Source: JAXGMQ01 sp040768585
Lineage (GTDB): Bacteria > Caldisericota > Caldisericia > JAAYUI01
Assembly: GCA_040768585.1 (NCBI GenBank)
Contig: JAXGMQ010000001.1
Coordinates: forward strand, 1,116,001 to 1,180,000
Reading direction: 5' to 3'
Length of the DNA: 64,000 nucleotides
Below are positions 57,901-64,000 of this stretch, piece by piece (the first letter of the stretch is position 1; every line of letters begins with the position of its first letter). The position numbers were made by a program, and so were the translations under genes. A model generated the notes under the pieces. The model was not told the DNA's origin. It made no database searches and was given only the letters and a program-made list of their open reading frames with translations.

Positions 57901-59348
57901 CAGCCGATATGAGAGACCTTCCAATAGCTGAAGAAACAGTTATCGGTTACTCAGTTGCTAGGAAAAGCGGTACCGGCGCTGCTCCAGCGTTTGAGACGAC
58001 GGTTATGGCAAGACTTGTCGAAAGTGAAGTCGATCCGAGCGCAAGAGAAGCGAATCTCTATGTTGATCCAACAGGTACTGGCTCATACCAGGCCGGTCTG
58101 TATATGAGAAACGAGAGAAAGAATACGTTCAACCCAATGATTCTCCCAACATTCTCACAGAATCTTGCTCTCACTGTGTTTGATGTGGTAAAAGGAATGG
58201 AGATAATTCCTGAGGTCGCAGGCGCTCTTAAGGTTGGACAAGAAACGACCCTTTCAATCAAGGTCGTAGTTGCTGGTGGAGCAAATGAACCACTCGAAGG
58301 AATTAGTGTAACTCTCGATGATGCAAACGGCGTTGTTGATTCAGTAACAGCAAAAACAAATGCCAAGGGTGTTGCTGAGTTCACAGTTACTCCAAAGAAA
58401 GCCGGAAGAATTGTTGTCAAGGCGACCTCCGATGTTTATGGCAAGGCATACAGCGCTGTCGGTGTTGAGGTCGAGGTCGTGCCGCCAATGCTCGTTGTCA
58501 ACCCAGTCAAGTCAGTTACCAAGGAATCGAAGATTGAGATCACAGGTAAGACATCGATTGGCGTGGAAGTCGAGATAAACACTGAGAAGGTCAAGGTTGC
58601 GGACGATGGTACCTTCAAGCATAGCGTCAACCTGCAGGAGGGCTTCAATTCGATAGATGTTGAAGCTGTCAATTCGGTAGGAATGGCAACTAGTGTTGTT
58701 GTTAACGTAGTCAGAGACTCGACTCCGCCATCGATAATTCTTGACCAGAAGGACGTAGTCTTTGGTCCAACTATTACACTTACGGGTAAGGTTGAGCCGT
58801 ACTCAGTTGTAACGGTCAACGGAGTCCCAGCAGAGGTTGTGTACGACAATTGGAGAGTTGAGCTTACAGACGTTGACAACGGAGCACTTGAAGTTGAGAT
58901 CAAGGCCACAGACCCCGCCGGAAATGAAAGCGAGCCATTCAAAGCGACACTCACAGTTGTCACAAAGAAAGAAATGGTTCTTCATGAAGGTTCAACCTCT
59001 GTCACAATCAATGGTGATGATCAGCGTGGACTCACGAGAGCCCCGTACGTTGATGGACTTAGTTTCATGGTTCCGGTGCAGGCGTTCTCCACTTTCTTTG
59101 GTAATGCTGGAGATCCAGTTGTGAATGGTGACGTTGCAACAGTGACAATCAACGGCATTTCCTTTGAGTTCACAAATGGCACAAAGCTCTACACCCAGGA
59201 TGACACTGATTTTACAATGCCAAAAGAAGCGAAGCTTGAATTTGGCGTGATGTTTGTTGATGCTATTTATCTTGCCTCCACGCTTGGTCTTGAGACGAGC
59301 TGGAATGCAGGTAACAATGAGTTGAGAATATACGAGATTACGGACTGA
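48951..59348 (+). CDS. Giant secreted surface protein D (3465 aa) with NIDO-like insert
   Basis: Largest paralog. Signal peptide MRRTIVMLIAAAMISGIFTQ...GAEV. The N-terminal domain has WFDPDG and NNTQGPY. GDVRLTSV, GDIRLSNV, GDKRGSSV and GDIRLTDV repeat copies lie between about residues 320 and 1005. A block of F..GD.I.IG modules rich in Tyr is inserted at about 415-600. A NIDO-like beta domain (FEFFGQTYTSVGVSYDGYID) sits at about 1084-1304, right after LKVEQT. A second tandem block of GD.I modules lies at about 1384-1585. YPGGQTH is at 2029 (preceded by Ser where the paralogs have Cys), QDCC near 2258 and DVNDDNKVSYED near 2366. The C-terminus has an Ig-like domain (3091-3175), two short Ig-like (3181-3335) and a stalk domain (3341-3465). 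Confidence 0.9.
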   Translation: MRRTIVMLIAAAMISGIFTQLLPMQSVGAEVVQDGNQHATIILSNWHMVGHDEYGDPLSGGKSFPWQHEGESVDSYWGSDDYGMPNAVSAITTAGVARAARRQNYGMTTTPMLWTTVYLTIVADDGGSRPIIDEKGDLEGLGRWYVIMDSAGQVWFDPDGRFHDSRYLAQADPFSPYYMYIEDEDGNAFGACLENPTAKVDPSEMNNTQGPYQFSPTTESGEENPFYVEPCYFWIRPNLTKIVNAEAENTCDAYSNHTLRGESRAWQLGIASRPDYLAQNVMSPFGNVSDGLVREGEWDIGVSLLPFMPNEQYTDNYQGNGTAGTFDSTDYIYRNVNYPAGGPPYAVEPGDVRLTSVTVGIAPNTNTFLAGSVVQPSDLDVGEPLNAIPTNIRYAISEVGEAAAELEHRNLGALNPAGWSTVSTMGTTVLSLTDVSNLTAGSAIQIGPNDAGQSDICNVVAIINTAPAYNQYYTYLSGHCPGGYELSAYAYYVNGSFNPGDYIVYGRGATSEIFRLDWVNWYGYYPNYMGYCYAYSSYTGFDLDRPLYFNHAYDNLYNLYYSQDTITKIDQGVVLDCATLYDYEAGTPITILGYQPGDFIYRQLDPNEANVAIGDIRLSNVDGHRIDGFQMGQGAYEFDALVMNEILFADPNDPRYQGMVRNSDWHKSDFDFNIQSTVEEESVEFPYGACMPTYDISVESDFWQGERVWRTNSQGQWESEWQGVIPSVTACALRSPNDDVDDAHHRIAKQTVLGPYGDSFFIHTATIHNVQPDYREYLGIEIFCDNGYDNLSNPNPAGVGAVALDLNDNYMRGTVCEPYVGATSRAPDLDLNRDLVALDGSTDNPKFVDTDNLAPVPDGPGNYGCNEPIYFDMDDDGFVSPGDKRGSSVQMNAGATMDGIVLFFEVNSIVQQGDSDVGRILSRFRDPLTNEPVYKYYDNPHAISRLPSGVWEYGENIYWDHPEPPDFPGGDGRTDPGDIRLTDVNIGGTSYFCGETVGIGDVFALEYPVYMISTGKNGDYNYMDFQVLPFPTMDVKVDIDKPLKVEQTSNITIEVNPPPAPGESIFVALRETTIEPRMPMPAVQFYSMENVTGDWLTYECDGQVLDAGLCPWTPGGGYYHVALPWPFEFFGQTYTSVGVSYDGYIDMSDQYNYLSSIWLNYCWSPPPYQYNYGRLPANLPDTGRPPRIHSLLTWWDSDEVCWGDAIWPATGETVFVVTWRGENGGYYYYRRGERLEAQVVLFSNGQILIQYKQTECPYYWMYSYYGYDHYITGITNGSGVYYEWDPGAPCAFGMEANVLFTPGEIPAKAGVPKVNIAEDAKWMTQDNPVASFEFTPYRGTCLEDGTRKPMEINLYRDAGGLSEPVPRNPPPNTYLTYQEPSFSTRPPIPNGRVIAIGNPFGYLEGDWILIGNSTNSERRRIEQIHVGTEGASTEVLYQTYRSTQALPSYHIPVRSVKDFTIGNPVIVGHSHTGNQETHIIEGLSRGDVSPGEPSFWSTGIRYPYPQAGTNVTLLVNNASGFQIGDYIGYGYTNGWWNANPINNGRDIAKIIDIDYGANSLTLDVIHTYWYYYNYYVCTIEAVEVRDPLKFVHYGDATSPYGEAEPVFTTKFAFTLNRGLNYDHYFGEPVIGMQYFDPFWADNKWGRFDLDMYPSRQFAAVLPPDDVSPDLDSGYDCYWRGRFNIAPEEIVIDPERDCLHVLDTRFPNVLLNLYDADNPNDVNDPANIPISCPGGVSGVDQTIIANVNATGAGVKYLMTAGQSSPPRYIVQVNDDGTYEWWRWYEPLAATQIFGALDPNDWLYRWLDMDVLNFVNPATRSPLPVHDNTYELRLTDNDCSKGGGVCDPCNNGTLWPCLGDITINDAYGRFMGTISDPYSNYPNPQPLPANFGRIENFGIPCVIDRWTLGSDGGQIMFPVKPLKGGTLNIRVYTYQAVFDYNSSNIHAPGPYFTEDTSYGIDYCGYYQMKVIEKDADVNFIEFRMVDHALQNSRLNYTTGVNPLYPMPSPAPRIQRSYDPIIRDYGRQLRSYPGGQTHTGRLTGGAIGNGNRWNAYPAIWENMYVKLGTEFYPLTDYGMYFFLLNGDGNHIGWPGMRDSAQEPNLAVRYMRIKGPFMRPKYYYEPSLNCVLGGSDSPWYEYNNVLGLPISYDYSGQIDVDPSNFGAYCPGGGADLSQIGNPSSSTDSFTYKNANTWLTKWKDLYYGGFWQVSRSNFNAPVADPVTPCYPYLWVFDEIIPVSSGDITIELELMNGVKKVYQDCCVAELEGTKDGIPVHGLKIEGAPQYVTVDDDNVFELTVTEDTGKGMLNNDEWLNIECNDAVLFAWQDRGVVDPGSKYWLGPLDGQITMPPISSDFSNVEYAYELVADVNDDNKVSYEDWETEIVGTYDMATNTWLGGMIDARTFQRENGQYKIELTKEWGAQIDVVGIDIGGVDENGRPLLRNHVDHIVDENELVPLNITAYKYGDDNNDRAFTPLYDQVLSTGYSHEVYLAGQVTIGVEPKRDLSVTYGPEPLTAGVIPEKLGDPLTLYVTDYNGEPVNLTMGMADAHGDYEVIGENIWRNLFKDPHPDNEYYYGNGVVLPQYYWMRTDLHNDPDSITNICNTGMYNSFFLPIKFGMDAEKGVYSFSGFIANDKGDFEIYVYTPDRRHSGVVTVKVVNPTVTYEIVNKDEINTIFDVPSTTDDPDFVMTAGDNRAYIVTATCRNAQDALLKGVAKGVSVCSGQGEDIARFTPSMTVLNNFWYQGYYYNTIGVDFNNDGALTSPSIAQSEFAEVKPIADAIYYNTHMTRYTDGSYALWLYTGADSWYPGPLNYMWFLDRRNESQFLSPPRSFGLGAIYNDLYHGTYMFADLNGDNSISFRDSLSLDEQGRTTFYVYTDDACYLTGLVGYNDYCNVSMYADVAGYPSYYTEYDPNYSRYRYPRNFADGVYALDWEAWADTELEIGTPRIEIIEPLSGEEWRKDLLDENYYDLVYGVKNHMLVRVYPADMRDLPIAEETVIGYSVARKSGTGAAPAFETTVMARLVESEVDPSAREANLYVDPTGTGSYQAGLYMRNERKNTFNPMILPTFSQNLALTVFDVVKGMEIIPEVAGALKVGQETTLSIKVVVAGGANEPLEGISVTLDDANGVVDSVTAKTNAKGVAEFTVTPKKAGRIVVKATSDVYGKAYSAVGVEVEVVPPMLVVNPVKSVTKESKIEITGKTSIGVEVEINTEKVKVADDGTFKHSVNLQEGFNSIDVEAVNSVGMATSVVVNVVRDSTPPSIILDQKDVVFGPTITLTGKVEPYSVVTVNGVPAEVVYDNWRVELTDVDNGALEVEIKATDPAGNESEPFKATLTVVTKKEMVLHEGSTSVTINGDDQRGLTRAPYVDGLSFMVPVQAFSTFFGNAGDPVVNGDVATVTINGISFEFTNGTKLYTQDDTDFTMPKEAKLEFGVMFVDAIYLASTLGLETSWNAGNNELRIYEITD

Positions 59349-59371
59349 TAAGGGATATAAGGATAAGATTT

Positions 59372-59409
59372 CTCTCCCGGATACCTCTTTGTGTTGGTGT
59401 CCGGGAGAG
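59372..59409 (+). other. Strong stem-loop between genes D and E
   Basis: 13-bp stem CTCTCCCGGATAC/GTGTCCGGGAGAG with one wobble pair and a 12-nt loop. No T tract follows. It occupies the same relative position as the C-D stem-loop, suggesting transcript processing or partial termination. Confidence 0.6.
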
Positions 59410-59506
59410 CGAGAGACACATGATTAGATTGATTTCGAAGCGATTAATGAGGTTGATTGAAGAGAACACTAAAGAGGCTAAGTTTGGCCTTAGTGGCTAT
59501 AGTGCA

Positions 59507-59520
59507 AAAGGAGAGGTCAG
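59507..59520 (+). promoter_or_regulatory. Shine-Dalgarno of gene E
   Basis: AAAGGAGAGG then TCAG before ATG 59521, nearly identical to the site of gene D. Confidence 0.7.
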
Positions 59521-62364
59521 ATGAAGAAACTACTTAGCTTGCTCGTAGTGGCAGTAATGGCCCTTGGAATGTTTGCTACCCAAATAGCGCCATTCAATAC
59601 TGTCCAGGCGCAGGACGAAGAGCTTCGCGATGTTACCATGATTGTTCCGGTATTTCATCGCGCTGGCTATGACCGTTATGGTCGTCCCCTTCGCAACGGC
59701 AGGTACACGGAGTATGATGGTGTAAACGTCAACACAAAAACCGGAAGATTCACGCTTGACCCCGGTTTGCCGGCTGGCACTGCACCGACATATGACGCAA
59801 CTGACGGTGTTTTATTTCCGTGGCAATATCCTGGTGATGATATGTGGGGCAGAGCTGGATATCATATGCCAGACTGCGTCAAGGCCATTGATGAACCGGG
59901 CAACGGAAGAATAAATGTCGCTGTCACAGAGCTTTCCGATGATGACTGGAATGTTACACCATACCTCTACACAGAAGTTTTCCTTACAGTGTTAGCGGAG
60001 GGTGGCGAGAGTCAGCTCTTTGACAAGAGATACATTGTCATGGACAACATGGGTCAGGTTTGGATTGACCCAGACGGTAGATTCCACGATTGCCGATACT
60101 GGGAACCAGCAAATCCGGCATCCACTTATTACAGGAGTGCAACTGTCCTTTCAGGAGACAACACTGCTCAGTGGAATGATTGCCGAACAAACCCGAAGAT
60201 GATTGTTGATCCAAGTGGCGACAATAACACCCAGGGACCATACATTTTCAACCCGCAGTACAATTCAGCCCGTGAAGATTACCCAGCCCCAGTGTACCAC
60301 GAGAATGTTCACTACTGGTGGTATGATGAGGACAAGGGAATCGACAGGGTTTGGAAACTCGGTATTGCAAACCAGACCGACTATCTGAGAGAGGGTGCCT
60401 TCTCACCAGACGGCGTTCACATATCATCAGGTATCGTCGGTGGTCCAGATGGTTCGACGCCAGGTGCATACTACCCAGGAAAGCCGGTTCTTTGGAACAC
60501 AGTGATGTCAGACTCGGTGACACAGAGATGGTGTCCACACGATTCCAACATCATTGCCTATGACTGGGACTACAACCTCCCACTTGCCAACTTTACAAAT
60601 CAGGAATTCTGTATCGACGTCAATGGAAACAATCTGTACGACTTTGGCGAGCCGATATTCCTTGATGCGGACAGCAACGGTATGTTTGATGACCTCGACC
60701 TGAGACTTATTGCATGGACGATTGTTTGGGGTGGAACGTCATTCAACTTCAGAAAAGGCACTCTCGTTGGTATCAACGATGAGGACTATCTCTGGTTCCT
60801 TGCAAATGGCTTTGGTGTCATCGACTTGAGCACACTTACTGACATTAAGCACACGTCAACCTCTGGCGCGTCGCTCTATGATCAGATATATCGAGATGTT
60901 GATGGCGACGACTTGGTTGGTCCAAATGATGTCAGAATCACCAATATCAATGGTCGTATTGATGGAATGGGAATCACCTGTGGTGGCTTCTTCATGGGCG
61001 ATGCTCTTATCATGCTCGAAGTACTCAAGACATCCTGCTCATATAAGTACAATGTGCATGTGCAGTCAGACCTGTGGCAGGTTATGCAGGAGGATACATA
61101 CGAGCAGATCGAGATGTATCCATCAATGACAGCTGCTGCATTCCACTCTCCAAACGGCGATATCGTCTCGATGGCTCAGCTTGTAAATAAGGCGACAGCC
61201 CTCGATGATGATGGCAACACTTTCTACATGCCAACAACGACCTTCTACAATGTTGCACTTCTGTACAGAGAGTTTGTCGGTCTCCAGCTCTTCCTCGACA
61301 ATGGTATCGACAACAACCTTGCTGCTGGTGGTGAGTGCTATCAACTTTCCCTCGCCGACGACCACGTAAACTTTGAATCAGGTGAGCTCTACATCGGATG
61401 TCAGGATGTTGAGACAGCCATGGATTATGATTTTGTTCTCACCGAGTTCTCTTCCGACTACCTCTACTTTGAAACCTCGTACGACATGACACCGGGCGCT
61501 TTCCCAACCCCAGTTCCAGATACCCTTAGATATGGTTGCGGTGAACCGATTTACAAAGACCTCAACAAGAAGCCACTCAATCCAGTCCTTCCGCTTCAGC
61601 CAGACCCAGAAGAGAATGACTACAACCCGGGCGTTGTAAACGTTGGCGACCAGAGAATGCTCGAAGTAACCGTTTACACCGAGGGTGTTCAGGGTTCAGC
61701 TGGAACAAAACATACATATCCAGCAGGTTCAATCGTTACAGATGGTGACCTCGACGCAGGCAGAATTCTTATCATGCTTGAGCCAGGTCTTGCGTACTAC
61801 GATGAGCCACAGGGCTGCAACGAACCAAACTCCATGTATGACATGGGTGAGTTGATTTATTTCGACCCAGCGCTTGCTGCCGGCACAAGAGCAACTCATA
61901 TGCTCTATGTTGACAATGGTGGTGGTATCGAGAGATTCGACCCAACAGAACCAAGTGACCTCGGTGGTATGAGATGGAATAGCTCAGTTCATGGTGGCGC
62001 AACTCAGGGTCAGTACAACGGCTATGGCGCATATGGTCAGAGCGGTTGGATGGGAGCGGAGCAGGCCTCGCAGTACTGGTTCTACCAGCAGTGCGGTGGT
62101 CTTGGTTCACCATACGACTACTCAAGCTACCCATATCTCTTCAATGTTGGCCCAACCTACTCCTATAACTACAGCAACTCCTATCCATGGGCAAACTATA
62201 TCTATAACAACACCTATCACACAAACTGCGGTGACCTTCTTGCGCTTCGCTGTCAGCAGTTCATGGGTGACTGGCGCTTAAGGCTCTATGAAGACAGTGA
62301 CATGGAGTCGTATTACCAATATTCTTCCCAGTATATTCCAGGTAGCCCATACACATACATTTAG
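59521..62364 (+). pseudogene. Giant secreted surface protein E, 5' part, frameshifted
   Basis: Fifth paralog. Signal peptide MKKLLSLLVVAVMALGMFATQIAPFNTVQAQ. The N-terminal domain has WIDPDG and NNTQGPY. The repeat copies include GPNDVRITNI and GDQRMLEV, and the paralog domain with SDLWQ and YPSMTAAAFHSPNGD follows. After 947 codons the frame hits TAG (62362-62364) and then TAA two codons later. The next frame (+1) continues without stops to the window end, with sequence matching the rest of the paralog plan, so one gene is split by a single-base insertion around 62360-62362 (ATT-T-AGT). It may be a true mutation, making this a pseudogene, or a sequencing error. Confidence 0.85.
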
Positions 62365-64000
62365 TTATAATGGCTACCTCTCTTACTTATCCTCAGCGCT
62401 TGTTTGGTATCGTGGTCCAGACACAGATGGCAGAGATGTTTGTACAGATCCATATTGGACAAACTATGCCTTCAACTACCAGCTTCTCTGCGAGGACTAC
62501 AGAAGATATACTTCGTACGAGAAGTATGTAGGTATGGGCTCAGTTCTTATGGATCATTCTGGAAATGGATATGGTCAGCAGTACTACTACAGCCAGAATA
62601 ACAGGTCGTACTACGGACTTCACAGTGCTTCTAACCGATGCAGGATGCATTTCTTCCGCTGGGAGTACATGCCTCACCCAGAAAACGGTGGACCGTACTC
62701 TCGTGCTATTCCGATCGCTTACTTTGATCCACCATCATCTGGTGACCTTCTTGCCTTTAATACTCTCTATGATGTGAGAACCACTGTCTTTGGTGGACAG
62801 TGGAATGTCGCGATGTCACCTGACATCTGGAATGGCGACATCACAGTCAACCTTGTTGGAGGAAACACGTTTGGTTCGGTTGGTTTCTCGCATGGTCAAT
62901 ACTACAACTACTACCATAACTACTACGGTGTTGATGCATACTTCGACAATGCTGAAGCATACATAATCGAGGTTGTTCCAAGTGCTGGTGACAGAAGACG
63001 TCTCACGCTTGGCGGTCACCATGTTGGTTTGAACAAGCATGTCTACAGAAAAGACGATGTTAACTACTCAACATCGAGTGCGAGCGCTTCTGCACTTACT
63101 CCATTCAGCCACTACTACCCATGCGGATCGAAACTTGCCGCTGGTGAGCTTTATGACATCGAATCCGTTGTCTCAATGGTCACGATGGGCAAATGTGGTG
63201 ATCCACGATTCATGGATATCCCAGTGCTTCCTGGCGAAGTTGACCTCAAGGTCTCAATAGATGGAAACCCTGTATCGGAAGAAGATGAGTTCCACCTTAA
63301 GGTAGAGCAGACATCAGACATCCAGCTCTCAGTTGATCCACCACCACAGCCAGGCGAGAAGTACGTCGTCAGAATGAGTGGCGTCTTCCAGGAAGGCTAT
63401 CCGGCACGTGAAGCCTACACCGACTATATCGAATCCAGAGAGAGCAACACATTCTCGGAGTTCTGCGAGGGTGAAGTCGAGTTTGACAAGGAAAACTTTA
63501 ACGGCTCCCCATACCTAGATGACACATATACACAGGAGTTTGCACTGCCGTGGGACTTCCCGCTTTACAACAGGATAATCCCTGCCGGTACGACTTTGTA
63601 TGTTGGCACAAACGGTCAGATCGTATTCGAGAGAAACTATGCCGGTTACATTCCAAGTACCTATGGTTGGTTCCATAGATATGGTTATCCAGACTATGCG
63701 ATACTTGCTTGTGGCGATGACCTCGAGCTCTACGAAGCACCAAGCTATGGTCGTACAAACTACAATCTCCATATGTACTACTGCCAGCCAACACCTGACT
63801 CCGTAAGGATCAGATGGGAAACCCAGATATATCCAGCTAATGAAAATGGGCCAGCAACCGTTAACTTCTACATCACTCTTTATCAGGATGGAACCATTAG
63901 ATTCACTTATGGTGACATGTATGATACCCGAGGTAGCTATAGTACAGTTGTTTCTGGTATCAGTGGTGACATCTCAGAGGGTGAATACTACTATACCATG
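62363..64000 (+). pseudogene. Giant secreted surface protein E, continuation in the shifted frame
   Basis: Open for 546 codons to the window edge with no start codon or ribosome site of its own. It completes a lectin-like insert begun in the upstream frame (GQWNVAMSPDIWNGDITV, ending AEAYIIEVVP), at the same site as the insert in C. It then continues with YPCGSKL, MGKCGDPRFMD, LPGEVDLKVS and the family landmark LKVEQTS. A NIDO-like domain (FALPWDFPLYN..., RIRWETQIYP) sits where D has one. The conserved central and C-terminal domains lie beyond the window. Confidence 0.85.

Noticed and set aside
62360..62375. Programmed frameshift or stop readthrough in gene E
   Set aside because: There is no slippery run, the AUU-to-UUU slip would mispair, and no internal ribosome-like stimulator is visible. 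Readthrough of TAG fails because TAA follows two codons later in the same frame.
1..64000. CRISPR arrays, insertion sequences and rRNA
   Set aside because: No regularly spaced identical repeats, transposase-like frames or rRNA-like sequence were seen on either strand.

Overview
This is a bacterial chromosomal segment dominated by a family of very large secreted surface-type proteins. The housekeeping genes are hisS, dnaA, a leucine tRNA, and genes for an L,D-transpeptidase and bacterial lipoproteins. The window has no rRNA or other lineage marker. Arg is mostly AGA, intergenic DNA is AT-rich, and the giant proteins end in copper-amine-oxidase-N-like 'stalk' modules. That combination recalls anaerobic or thermophilic deep-branching lineages and Firmicutes-like bacteria, but the phylum cannot be fixed from this sequence.

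Layout. (1) 1-2729: hisS (cut by the left edge) and dnaA, both on the minus strand, with AT-rich flanks that make a tentative replication-origin candidate. (2) 3224-12295: giant protein A (3023 aa), ended by a Rho-independent terminator. (3) 12789-15978: an Old-Yellow-Enzyme-type reductase and an SPFH/prohibitin-like protein (both minus), then a small STAS-like protein and a Fis-type HTH protein (both plus). (4) 16271-25462: giant protein B (3063 aa) and its terminator. (5) 26032-30157: a four-gene operon with a near-consensus promoter (anchored propeller-like protein, YkuD L,D-transpeptidase, class I aminotransferase, membrane-anchored thioredoxin-fold protein). (6) 30845-34657: a DUF4349-like protein, two tandem paralogous lipoproteins and a multi-pass membrane protein. 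(7) 34781-38602: tRNA-Leu(CAA), an orphan PD-(D/E)XK-like nuclease, and a secreted NHL-propeller/thioredoxin fusion. (8) 39049-64000: giant proteins C (3230 aa), D (3465 aa) and E in a same-strand array. E is broken by a single-base frameshift near 62360 and runs off the right edge.

The five giants share one plan. Each has a signal peptide, a conserved N-terminal domain (WFDPDG and NNTQGPY motifs) and several copies of a roughly 60-70 residue 'GE.IY / GDIRLT.V / GS.V..GD.D.G' repeat. A central domain carries a near-invariant YPGGQTH motif and is followed by EF-hand/dockerin-like loops. The C-terminus has an Ig-like domain, two short Ig-like domains and a stalk domain. C, D and E also carry inserted lectin-like, NIDO-like or 'F..GD.I.IG' modules at shared sites. 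The chains keep many conserved cysteines, including a vicinal QDCC, which is unusual for S-layer-type proteins. Two exported thioredoxin-fold proteins encoded between the paralogs could serve their oxidative folding (inference).

A second theme is initiation. Five operon-leading genes (dnaA, 15123, 26032, 32084, 35834) have sigma70-type promoters whose -10 box lies 6-9 nt before the start codon, with no Shine-Dalgarno, so they look leaderless. Operon-internal genes and all the giants carry Shine-Dalgarno sites, and A, B and C have long structured leaders.
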